The notes beneath the pieces were generated by a model. That model was not told the DNA's origin. It did no database searches and saw only the letters and a list, made by a program, of their open reading frames with translations. Shown piece after piece: positions 11,445 to 24,100 of a stretch of DNA of 64,000 nt; position 1 is the stretch's first letter; every line of letters starts with the position of its first letter. This stretch comes from Antedon bifida (lineage: Eukaryota; Echinodermata; Crinoidea; Comatulida; Antedonidae), in NCBI GenBank assembly GCA_963402885.1, contig OY727100.1, positions 11,501,395 to 11,565,394 of the forward strand. Direction: 5' to 3'. The position numbers were made by a program, and so were the translations under genes.

Positions 11445-11870
11445 GCCCGTTTGGCAAAAGCCGACAATCTTTGCTTCTTTCTAAGATCTCAATGCCGATG
11501 CCATTCTCTCCTCTTGCATCAGCCTCCATGTTGTTTTAGGACGTCTTACCTTCTGGACACCATGTTGAAGCTGTCGTGGCAACTATCTTCCATTCGTAAC
11601 AGATGCCCAATCCAGTTGCATTGCCTTGCCTAGAGTTTCGTTCCAACCCATTCCAATACCATTCTCTCCTCTTCAAGAGGAATAACTGGCATTGCATTAG
11701 GATGTAAATCTTGGTTGCAACAGTCCGTTTCCATGTTTTATTTCAACAGGACGTCTATCCTCTTGACTTCTGGACATCATGTTGTGAAACAGCTATACTC
11801 CATTCTGAACACATGTCCTATCCATTTCCATTGCCTTGCCCTGACTTCTTCACTTATCCTTGTCATATTG
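11445..11870 (-). repeat. Dimer of a dispersed repeat (about 180-bp units)
   Basis: 11488-11640 and 11656-11850 are diverged copies. Both carry CATTCTCTCCTCTT, CTTCTGGACA(C/T)CATGTTG, a CTCCATTC-type string and CCATTGCCTTGCC. The length and mixed frames suggest a decayed mobile element; the - strand may be the coding sense, but I do not recognise a family. Confidence 0.5.
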
Positions 11871-11879
11871 GTTATGTTT

Positions 11880-13560
11880 AAGCTGTAGAGGAGCGATATT
11901 ACAAACACAAAACTTTATATTATAATCTCTTTCTTGCTTGTAAGGCTTTTAAATTGAAATTTGTCAAAACAAGACATGGCCATCTTCCGAGTACTGACGT
12001 TAATTTAAACAACGTAAGTATTTTAAGACATTTACCATAAATATAAACACAAAAGTTATAATATATTGTATGCTTTGCCTTAAATACTGTATATAAAGTA
12101 CATTAAAACGAGAACGAGTTCACATCAATACATTACGGTACTTGTACACGATCCGAACAATGTTTTAGAATACCGAATTTGGAGAAAAAAATCGATTACG
12201 GAGAAACACCGACGTATTCGTGTGATTATGGCGCGAACCAACAAAAAGATCGACGTGTACGGTTTGGTAGACTACACGTTAACCATTCCAAACTCAAAAC
12301 TCGACGGTGTACCACCGTTAAACCACCAACGAAAAGACAGGCGTGTACGGTACGGTAAGTTAACTACGTTATAAACCAACGTTACCACAATATAAATGTA
12401 ATTATAGTACAAATAATTATAAAGACACACTTGATATTTAATGGAAATACTTAGAATGAAACAAAATTAAAAGACAAACCAACATGTTACATAATTTAAA
12501 ACACAAATATTTGATAGATATTGCTCAAACGTATTTACATGAATTATTATCGTATCTTCTCAGTATTTACATCGGGTAAATGTGCATAAACTAAACGAGC
12601 TTGTATGGATGGAATGATAAAATATACAATATATTAAAAAAGAATGTAATAAATTCCCGGCCCGACACAACGTATGTACCAATAGATACCATACGTTTCA
12701 CAATAGATACATTTTGCTTAAATGTCTATTTGTACGTCATCGTACAAATAGGCAAGTGTATAATATAATTTTTAAAATCTACTTAATACACCTTGTAAAA
12801 AGCTATAAATACCACAAACTATTTAACCGCGTTTGTAATTCTCGTCGTGGGACTAAAAACACACCACTGCCCTTTTATTGCTTTATATCTATACTTTTAT
12901 CAAACACAAACATAAAATTCAAATACATTTCAAAAATACTCTGTAACATGGATCAATAATTCTAATAATAAATTCGAATGTATTTGAGAATCGTTGGATC
13001 GTCAGCGAGATTTAGAAAAACATTTTAAATAATGTGGGTGTCTCATCGTCGTATGCTTAAACCATCTTCTTCACAGATAAGAATTTAAGATGAGTAGGCT
13101 ATTCCACATTGCATGATTCGATAAGTTCGGTTACTTGCGCAGTTCATGGATATACTGATACAATATTATATACATAATATATTATTCGCAGCAGGTTTAG
13201 TCAAGAGATACTCGATGAAACAACATAATCTCGAAGAAAAGTAGGCCTACAGAAATAATCTCGAAGAAAAGTAGGCCTACAGAAATAAACTCGTAAAATA
13301 TCCACAGCGGTTCGGATCCATTCTAAAACCTATATAGACTGTGTATGTAATATTTTTTAAGCTATAAACATATACCGTAACTAACATTAGTAAATTAATA
13401 TATCTGATTTGATGTGATATCTACTTAGCATAATTACGTCATCAAGATATGTAACAATAGAAGTTAATAATTAAATATAATTATATTTTAAGCTATTGTT
13501 TATTACACAATTATTGATAAATTAAGCAGTTATAATAATATATCTATTTCATTTAGCATC
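11880..13560. other. Intergenic, nothing coding recognised
   Basis: AT-rich. A perfect 32-bp direct repeat, unit AATAATCTCGAAGAAAAGTA plus GGCCTACAGAA, occurs twice in tandem at about 13225-13288. The open frame at 12714-12959 has no splice sites or recognisable similarity. Confidence 0.45.
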
Positions 13561-13678
13561 TTTAAGCAAGATATTATATTAATTATACGGTCTTAAATAA
13601 TCTTCATTTATTTATATGCGAAATAATAATGATAATGTTCTTCAAACAATTTATATTAATAGTGACGATTGTTTAACT

Positions 13679-13825
13679 ACTGCGAATTATCTTTGCGTCA
13701 GGGAGCTGAGGTAATTGGTCGGATACAGGGCAAAACATGTGACCAATTAATAATAATAATAATTATATTAAAATCGTTATCATAAAATATCAAATGCTAA
13801 CTTTTTAAACCACGATACAAGGTAA
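13679..13825 (+). repeat. Diverged copy of the 2340-2485 block
   Basis: Shares TACTGCGAA, TTTGCGTCA, ATTGGTCGGAT and, about 100 bp on, ATACAAGGTAA with the block that includes the 21-nt exon. The pyrimidine tract and CAG acceptor are absent here, so this copy could not act as the same exon. It may mark an old duplication of the CART-type locus. Confidence 0.4.
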
Positions 13826-13958
13826 ATAGGGGGCATTCCCGGGAACATGACGCGAAAACGAAAATAGGGCTATCAGCTAAGTTGGTTTCATGGTTACGTT
13901 GCATTTGAGTGCAACTACTTAGTTCATTAGTGCGGATAATCATTGTGATTTTTTTGTT

Positions 13959-13964
13959 TTTATT
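13959..13964 (-). terminator. Candidate DIXDC1 poly(A) signal
   Basis: This is the first AATAAA I saw downstream of the DIXDC1 stop (15003) on the - strand, which would give a 3' UTR of about 1 kb. Nearby variant signals may be used instead. Confidence 0.25.
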
Positions 13965-15002
13965 TATATGTACCTTTGTTTAATTTGGTAACATATGCCA
14001 TGTAGCTGTGGCTGCATGGTCACAAAATATTTTGTCATTTCTTTTAATCATTTTAACTTGTTGATTTTTAAGGTGTTAGTTTTAAAAATGTTCAATTAAT
14101 TTTGAGGGCCTTCTGTTAATGAAGACGTTGCCGTTGTAGAAATGAAAATACACTACATTACCATTATTATCTTACATAATATATAAAACGGTGATACCGA
14201 AATAGCGACCTCTCGTCTACTCGCCTATTGAGTTACATGCTCATTCTTCGTACGCTCAGAAATTCTGCGTACGCTCAGAAAAAAATGCGCAGAATGGCTG
14301 TTGGACTGACTTTTTAAATAATATTTTAAAACACTGAATGGCTTTATATAACATGTAGCACCTATTTTATAGGGTTTTTAGGAATGGCAATGAAAGTGTA
14401 TTATTATTAGTAGTACCAAATACTATATGATTACTCTGAGGACATCTAATTCGGTGGATACGATCATATTGTTAAATAATTCATTAGCTTATAATAGACC
14501 AAACACAATAATCAAAAATAAGTTAATAATCAAACAACATCATTCACCGTAACAGACATTTTGTAAACAGCAACAAAAATGGACAATAATCACAATATCC
14601 ATCATCAAATAATAGTTTGATTTGCATTGTTATGAAAATTTAAATCTTAAATAATTTATGGAATTATGATGCAAAAATCAGTGTTGAATGTTTTTTTAAA
14701 AAATCGTTGGAATAATATTTAATATAATCGTATCTTAATGTATCTGGCATAATATATTAGTATGGAATGTAATAATAGGTGACAGACATACTGTATATAG
14801 TCAGTGTTATGCTTGCATTTTATCACATAGTGTGTTGTAGGTGGGTACAAATATGTCTTACTACACCATATACAAAACACCACCCCTCCCGTCCCCCATA
14901 ACATACATCCCTTGCCCACCACCCAGTTTACTCTTGGTCATCCACACATCCTTCTCAAGGTTCAGCCAACAGGTTTCTCTTCCATCATTCTTCCCCGCTG
15001 GT

Positions 15003-15186
15003 TCATCCTATATCCTCTTCAACCCAGCCCACAATTTTTCCCTCCCAGCCAGGGATGATGTCATCATCATCAACCACCTCTTCCTTCACGGTTCCAAATT
15101 CAGGATCAAGTGCTTTGAAGTGATATCGGTAAGGACCCTCACGGTCAAATATCTTTTTGAAGTCTCGTAGTGTTACTTGACCAAGT
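15003..15186 (-). CDS. DIXDC1: DIXDC1 last exon, DIX domain second half
   Basis: The acceptor ATATCCAG follows a T-rich run. The exon supplies one base to complete Pro, then 60 codons and TGA at 15005-15003. It contains [32 protein letters not shown] and [15 protein letters not shown], essentially the canonical end of DIX domains in this family. Confidence 0.98.
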
Positions 15187-18100
15187 CTGGATATAAAAAA
15201 AAATAGGCAAAAACAAAAATGATTCTATTGCCAAAATCGAGGAATTATCAATACCAAAAGTTAACTTTTCATAATAAATTTCTATAAAAACTTACGTCAT
15301 CAAAGTTTCAATTTCAAGAATTCTTAAGTATCATATCAATGTAACAGAACAAAAACAATGCAATTAAACTCACGGGAATCGTTTTAACTATTAACATAGA
15401 TAGCAGTATGTTTACGACCAAGGTGTTTTATCCCTTTAAGAAGATAGTGGGTCACAGTCCAAAAACTATGCAATTAGTCTAGAGGCAATCAATCTAGTTA
15501 TTGCCGTACATACAAGTATATTTTACGACCAAGTCTCTTTGTGGACATTAAGGTAGTTGATGCGTTAAGTCCTTTGCCAAAATGCTTTAAAATCAATTAA
15601 GATTTTGAATGCAACTAGACAGACACCTACTGTGTAATTAGCCATTGGCCAGTTGGACTACAATCAAGACAAATACAAATGACCACTACATTTTCAGGTA
15701 AAGTAGCATATATCCGTAAGACCAATTACAACTATGACAAAACAAAGTATTCTAAGTGTTGTGATGGGAAAAACTTCACATACTAAGGGACCATGTTAAC
15801 ATTATTTGTAGTAACTACATTTTGTTTAATCTTTAACCTGTTTATACACAACTACTCTTTAACCTGTTTATACACAACTACTCTTTAACCTGTTTATACA
15901 CAACTACTCTTTAACCTGTTTATACACAGCTACTCTTTAACCTGTTTATACACAACTACTCTTTAACCTGTTTATACACAACTACTTTTTAACCTGTTTA
16001 TACACAACTACTCTTTAACCTGTTTATACACAGCTACTCTTTAACCTGTTTATACACAACTACTCTTTAACCTGTTTATACACAACTACTTTTTAACCTG
16101 TTTATACACAACTACTCTTTAACCTGTTTATGCATATATTTAGCAACCTTACTTAGCAAGCTTTTTATGTTGGGTAACCACACACACTGTTTTATCACAG
16201 TGACTGCCTCATAAACTTCTAAATTGAAACTAAACTCTTACATTATTGCAGTAAACAAAAATGTAGTTACTGAAGTAACTGCAATTGAATTCTGATGGGA
16301 TCTGTATTGCTAGGTTCCCAGTAGAGACGTAACACAACGCAAGACGTTTGACAAATTACAAGTATTGAACTCGCTTGCGTTGCATCTGCGTCCTGTTGCG
16401 AGTGCGAATCAAGATTTAGTGATTGACTTAGATTTTATGTACATGATAACAATTGAGTTGACATAAATATACGTACGGTTTTGGTATGGAAGACATGAAA
16501 GGGGTTACGGTTCTCTCTGTGAAATACAGCACCTTCGTAGAGTTTATAACAGGCGGGCCGCCATTACTTGCTGAATGTGCATCTAATGAATTTATACCTA
16601 TATGAGATAAGATGATAGGTAAGTTAATATTGAAGCACTAGAAAATGTGGAAAGATACAGTAACATATGGTTATGCTTTTATTCATCTCAGATAAAAAAA
16701 GATCTGTAAAGATATTTTTACAGTTGACTTTCCCAATACTAAACTCTATTAAAATGTAAACTCCCCAAAACCAATTGAAATAGTTTTACAAGGTACTGGT
16801 ATTGTATCAAAGCACAGTTATATTCATAGTTTTAAAAAAAATAATTTATTGTAGTATTTTCTCTAAATATAATAAATGTTCAATGCAGATAAATGTAGGT
16901 ATTTATATTATGACGTAGTTATTAAATTCACATGCTTAATAATACACAGAACAGATTTAACGACTTTGTTTACGGACACACGAGTGAGCACTTACTCGGT
17001 GAGTTTGCTTCCTCACGAGGCGTTCTGCGAGGAGATGCGTGACGTGCACTCTCGGTTGAGCTCTACAAAATAAAAAATACAATTGCATAAATCAATCAAA
17101 ACAAGGCAATGGTTACTGAATGTTAGTAATAACAAATTTAAAGAAACGTAAATATCGTAAGTGGAAAAATACACCCACCAGGTTAGGTCCACACTTGCCA
17201 GTGCAAAATGAACTGATTTGAACAAATGGAACCTTGTTGATGATTTATATTCAACTTGATTATGAATGAGGTTCATAATTTCACAACTGTTTGTATAAAA
17301 TACATTTTGGTTGTAAACTTAACAGGTTTCAAATGATTTAGGTTAGCTACCAATGCAAGTAGCCGAAACATAAAAAATAAATAAATATTAAGTCTATTTT
17401 TTATGGTTGACAATATTTATTTAAAATGTTTAAAATGAAAGCAAGGGGACATGAAGATTAACATTTTATTTCGTTATATGCATCTGTAGCAGGATTCAAC
17501 ATCAACTGACATAAAAAATTAAATGTTAGTTGATGAGTTATATTTGATATGATTATGAATTAAGTTTGTAATTTCACAACTTCTTTATATAAATTACATT
17601 TGCTTAAACAATGTATTTAAAATTAAAAAATGATGTAAAAAAAGGAAGATGAGATGACTATTAGCATTAGATAAATGATGAGAATTAACTTCAATTTCAA
17701 ACGATATGAAAAAATTGTCTCAGTAAGTTGAAAGATTTATTATTCTAAATTTATAGCACAATTTAAATACTATCCAATTGTCTAAAATAAATTGCTTCAC
17801 AATTCGAGAAATGGATAAATTCACGTTAAAATAAACTATACAGTGGATGGTTATAAATCTTAATGGCATTGCTTTTACAGGAAATCTCTGCCAAGTTTGT
17901 TTAAGCTTGATTTCTTTCTTGTTATGGCATAGATTAATCTGTGTAAAAGGTGGTACTGGCAATCTGCCTCTTGTTTTATCTCCTCCATGTCTTTTATCAT
18001 TTTATCAGAAGAAATGTATTTATAATTTCAAATGGAAATTGATTGATTGAAGATTTTGAAGACCTGTCAAAACTTTAAATTTGAATAATTACAGATTCAA

Positions 18101-21100
18101 ATTTTCGGCCAAACTTTCAAAATAAGTAGTACAGGAAATTCCTTTTGATTTGTTTTAGTTAGTTGTATAGAGAACAAAAATGTGTAAAATATAAAATATT
18201 CGTAGTGAAGGTTTTTAGTTAAATAGAAATAATAAATGGTCTACTAAAAGACTACTGTAAAAACATGTATAAACTTGCAACAATAACAGAATATCAATTA
18301 AAAATCAAATGTTCTGAATTAAAATATGTTAACATGTTGATAAATGTTAACAAGTTGATAAATGTTAACAAGTTGATAAATGTTAAATTGATAAACGTTA
18401 TCCCATTAATAAATGTAATAACAAGTTGATAAATGTAAAAACAAGTTGATAAATGTAATAACAAGTTGATAAATGTTAACAAGTTAATAAAATATTAACA
18501 AGTTCATAAATTGTTAACAAGTTGATAAATATTAACAAGTTGATAAAATGTTAACAAGTTGATAAATTTTAGGTTGATAAAATATTAACAAGTTGATAAC
18601 AAACCAGAACAATTAAAACTTCTTCCTTCATGAAAATGAATAAAAAGCTGCTATAAGACTACAACTGGAATATGTATCAAATAGCAATATTTCACCAAAA
18701 CAAGGACATGTGACTGTTTACTCTTGCAATTAAAATCAAACTATTTAAACAAAATCCTTCAGGTGAGAGCCGTTTAATGCAATTTCTATGCCTAAAATAG
18801 GGGGCAGTACAACTTATGCATTATTTCCAAACTTTCTTCAGCATCACCCAAAAGTAGAGGGCAGTATACAACTTGTCTTAGCTCAAAATATCTCTCTATG
18901 GCTATGAGATATAATCATCATATCATAAAGAGGACATGAAATCATGTTGTACGAGGTTATAATGAGGATGTGAACGTCATAATTGAGCTTGAATGCAACC
19001 TACTGTATCACTGTTTCTACTTGAGGCAATGCCAGACTGCAGCCTTTCCATTATAGATGTTACACCCTGAATAAAATTAAAAAAAACACATATGTAAAAT
19101 AATTGAATTACTATTACTCTCTTAACTTTCCATTCCAATTTCTAAATTTGTTTTTTCTTACCACCATGTCTATGAATTTTTCAAACAAACAAATAATTGA
19201 AAATCAAAATTTAGGCGTAAGAATACATTTCAGGGAGTGCGTAGTTTCTCCTCAACCTTGAATATTTTTTTGGAGAGCGCACTTTACTATCACCTAATTG
19301 TTTCCTTCTCTTACGCACCTGTTCTAATGTGTCCAAGGCATGATGTTGGGGATCATGAAGATTCATATTAGATCGTAAACTCCTGAGGGCGGTCTTTAAT
19401 GTTTGCATTTCTTCAGATGACTGCAATTTTAAAAAAACATTTCTCATTAACTGTTTTAAAAGAAGAATAAAAATCTTAGTTTCATAAAACAATTTTTCTT
19501 AAAATAGATTCAGTAATAAATTTGATTTACAAAAAAAGGTTAATATAAGATTTGATTATTGTTCACAATCAGAATAGTTTGTTTACCTCTCTATATGTAC
19601 TTTGGTCTTTCAGACCAAATCTACTTTCTATACTGCTAAGTTTGTTATCTTGTGACGTGATATGCATTCCTAAGTTGGTCTACGGAAAGAAACAGAATAT
19701 AAACAGAAGAATTAACTAACAGAATGAAAACACTACAGTTTTAGTAAAAAATGGCCACAAGATACCAGATTAGTGGTGTCTCATAAGGTAGAGGGAAAAC
19801 ACCCTAAAACGTTTCAACTTAAAATCTGTGATTTTTGGGTTGAGTTAAATTATAAATGAAAGTAATTAAAGTTGGCATATTTTGTTTTAAAAAAAATCAG
19901 GGTATGGAAGAGGAAGTCTGGTGACACACACAGTAGACAATAATGTTGGAAGTCAAATTTAAGTTTGAGAAGAATGAAAGATATATACCTCTGCCAAGTT
20001 GACATCTTCTAACCTATCACTGAGTTGTTGTATCTGACTTTGAAATTGATGCACACTGCCACCACGCTCCTCAAGTTTATTTTGAAGATCGGTCTAAAAC
20101 AATAAATACATAATATTTCAGGACATGTGTTTGGAGGAAATTATTTTTCAAAGTTGCAAAACGTTTTCTTTGTAATAAATGCTTGCATGGTGAAGAAACA
20201 GTAGTAACTAGCACCATCACAACCATCCTTAATGCAAATTGGCTATACCTTTAGAGAGTTCAGTTCTTGCAGTTGCTGTGTCAGGATCTCTATCTGATCT
20301 TGTTGTTGCATCAAGAACTTGCCTTTATGCTGTAGCTGCTTCGTGACATCCTCTGCAATTCTTGACTTCTCTTCCAGTTGCCGTCTTAAATCGGCCTAAT
20401 AAAAACAAGACATTAATTAAGGATGGCAATCTTTTGAACAAACATTGCCAGGAAAGTATCAATAAATGCATTACAGTGTGAAAATATGCTGCATGTTGTG
20501 GATGTTGGTAGCCAAAGTGGAAGTTGGATTCAGAGCAAGTTCTGACCTCTATTCAATTTTTAAAAGAAAACAAAATTGTTTGTTGGTCTTTTATCTTTTC
20601 AATTTTTCAATGTATTTGTATTATGTACACTTACATTATCTGATTCTAAATTTTGATGTGTAAATCCAACCCTCAAAAGTTCCGCCTTCATCTGTAGTAA
20701 TGCATTGTCTTGATCTGTTAATCTGGATTGTAAACCAGCCTGCAATACAAAAAAAGTAAAAAAAGTAACATTGTGGTTGTCGGAGTAGTTCGTTTCAAGG
20801 ATCTTTATCTGTTATCTTGTGAGAAGCAATAGCTATTGTCTGTTTATCCAGGTAAACTAGGCACAAAATAGACACCTAAAAAGAAAAACTTAAAAAAACT
20901 ACTGTCAAGTTTAATTTTATTTAATAAATTTTAAAATATTTACCTTTGTACCCTGTAGATTTCGGCATTCCTGTTTGGTTGTTGATAGCTCAGCTTTTAT
21001 TTTTTTAAGCTCTGCTTGACGTTGGTCTAATCTGGCTTGAAGAACAACCTGATAAAAAAAAGTAAAATAAAAGGTCACCATTTTAACAAAAGAATTTGAA

Positions 21101-24100
21101 AATTAATGGTGCTTATTTATTTTATACTTAGTAATGCTTCCTAAAGTAAGGAGGACAAATGCATCCTGTACTTGTAGGCCTTCATTGATACTGGGCATCA
21201 AAGACCACAGCCTAGCACCTGATTCTTATTATACACTTTGTAATATTTGGCAATTGTAACAATGCTAGTGATTAATTGTATCATACCACATAGTCTTTGT
21301 AAGCAGTACTATCAAATTGATCCTCCTCAGCATCTGAGCCAGCACCTTCCTCATCTGCTGCCTTGCCACTGAGTAACTAATAGAGAGAAAATTATAGAAA
21401 GATTTAAATTGAAGCATTTAATAAACACCTTGGATGTCTAACAACCAACTTCAAAACAGCAGGTACCCACCCTTCAAGGACTGAATTGAATTTCAAAGTT
21501 GTATAAACAAGAACCAATTATATATATTTCATCTATGTTATTTCTTATGGTATTCTATAAAGAAAAGTATGATACAGGTATTATGTATATTCATATTATA
21601 TTTTAATATATAACTACTTATGTTATATTTTGGTTTTCTATTAATGTTGGCAGATGAAAATTGAGTCACAAATTACAAAATCGATTCTCTAATATATCTG
21701 GATATTTCATTGCATTTCTTATTCTTTTCATATTTCAAACTTAAAAAATGCCTTTCAGATTAATATATATTTTGTATTGTCAGTAGACAAGTTAATTTCA
21801 TACCTTTATAACGTCTTAAAGTCTGAGTGAATGGATGAGTCAATTACGGTAAATGGACATTTTTCTCTGAGGCTATTTCATACATTGATTAAATTGTCCT
21901 ATATTTACCTTTAAACTTTGTACATAATGGATTTTCTCACAGCATAATTGTATGTTCTAACATCATAATGTATGATGTATAATTAATTCCCTATTTTGTA
22001 TGTGTAATTTGTCAATTAAGACCCATGCATTTGTTTCTCCTTATTTACTAGATGTGTTTGACCTTTACCTAATTAATTATCTTTGATAAATTATGATTTT
22101 CAAAGTATATACGATAAATTTTGTGAATTCACAACAATCACTATATAATTAATTAATCTGACATCAATTAGTTCATTACTCATTATAAGAAAGTGTGGAG
22201 ACCATTAATGTATTGCATATTGCATTGCATATAATCATTTGCATATCCAAATTCAAGTACAATTCTTCTTATTCAATCCAATAAACAGTTTTACTTTTTT
22301 CTTTTATATAATACATCTATTTCTCCCTGCTATTATAGCGAGCACTCATTAGGTTAAACATGCAAATTACCATAGATTGAACACTTGATGGTAATTTTGT
22401 TACATGCATTGCACATTTACTGTCAGCCTAAAACCGTTTTCACATTGCAGCCTGAGAAAAATATCGCAAACATTAAACATGCTTTCACATCGAGCATGAA
22501 TCCGTTTATTCGTTGTCAATCGACGTCATTCATGCTCAATGTTGATTGGTCAAAAGAAAAAATTGTACGATTTCTGGAAACTAATGGATTCTTGATTCAA
22601 CACTCCGAATTCGGAGTTAGAATCTGGTACGAATTGGTGTTAACAATCCTATACTTCACCAATTTACACAATATTTTTCTCAGGGTGCTGGACCGAATCC
22701 AGGTGCGATGTGAAAGCAGCTTAAAGGCCCATTTACACTAGGACGATAACAATAGACAATAATAGACATTTTTCATACATAAAACAAAAGAAATATAAAC
22801 ACTTTTCATTCTAGAACTATAGAATAACCATCTATGCTTCCTTTGATGAAAATGATATTTGCACACGTCCAATCAAATGACGTCATGATTAGTAAGAGCA
22901 ATAATATCGTGACAATACAACGATTGTATTGTTTTTATTTATCATGACATCTGATTGGAATTTTAAAAATATTATTTTTATCAAAGACAGCATAAATGAT
23001 TATCCTATAGTTCTACAACAAAAACCTTTCTCATCTCTTTTGTTTTATGTAATAAAAATGCATGCTTATATATTTATCATCGATTGTTATCGTCCTAATG
23101 TAAATGGGCCTTAAGACAAAATTCATATTTTTCAGAAGAATCAGAAATTTTCATTATAACAAGTTACCATTTCTTGGAGACTTAGTAGCATTTTCTTGGT
23201 ATCCTCAACATCCACTAGCATAGCATCATGATCATCTTCAACGTCACTTAATGCCATTGAGCCTCTTCTTGGAAGAGAGCCACATTCGCTGCCTGTTGAG
23301 ATAAGTAATTAGTGTAAGTCAGTACTTGTACTACAATGGATATTCTTTAGGCTCTAGAACTGTCTTCCGATGTACTGATAACTTCACCACAAGAAAATAC
23401 CACAAGTATATATCTTTTAAATAGAATCTAAAAACGACAAGAAAGAATCTTTCAACAAGGTAAGTTTTCTGCTCTATAAAAAGCAATGGGCGAGGTTTTA
23501 CTGCCGACAACGTACACCAAGAAAACTGTTTTAACATTGACCAAACGCAGCATAAACAGATTATTATATCATTTTATGTGTTGATCTAAGAAGACAAACA
23601 TAGCCAAACTGTGTATGCATTTCATTATGCTAAATATAATATTTCACTTTCTTAACATATTGTATAACACAAAATAATATTACACTTACATTACAGGAAA
23701 CTAATAATAAATAAAAAATTTATTTGGATGTTCAAGTAGGCTTTTAACATTTTAAACCAAATCTTAAAGTGGGATTATCATTGAGACTTTAAGAGTTCCT
23801 TAAGTACAACATTTGTAAACTACTCAATTAGAAAAAAATTATTTTAATTGAAGAAATAGGAAATAAATCATGATCATTATTTTAATACTAATTTTCCAAA
23901 ATTCACAAATTTCAGGGTATATATATCTCACTGGTTACATGGCATTTTAATGTATGTTGAAATGTAATCTAACATTAGTTTGGTTTGTTTTATAGTCAAT
24001 TGCTGTTACAGTATTTATTACGTTTTTATTAACATACATTGCAAATGATATTATAAATGCACCTTTACTTCCATGATGCTAAATCTTCATTTCTGTCATG

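Noticed and set aside
14841-15170. 109-codon + strand frame
   Set aside because: Antisense shadow of the DIX-domain exon of DIXDC1.
17800-17962. Possible extra DIXDC1 exon ([16 protein letters not shown] frame, - strand)
   Set aside because: No acceptor/donor pair gives the right phase, and neighbouring exons already join perfectly without it.
22385-22741. 118-codon + strand frame
   Set aside because: Overlaps an inverted-repeat element and a MITE end in a DIXDC1 intron; no recognisable domain or splice support.
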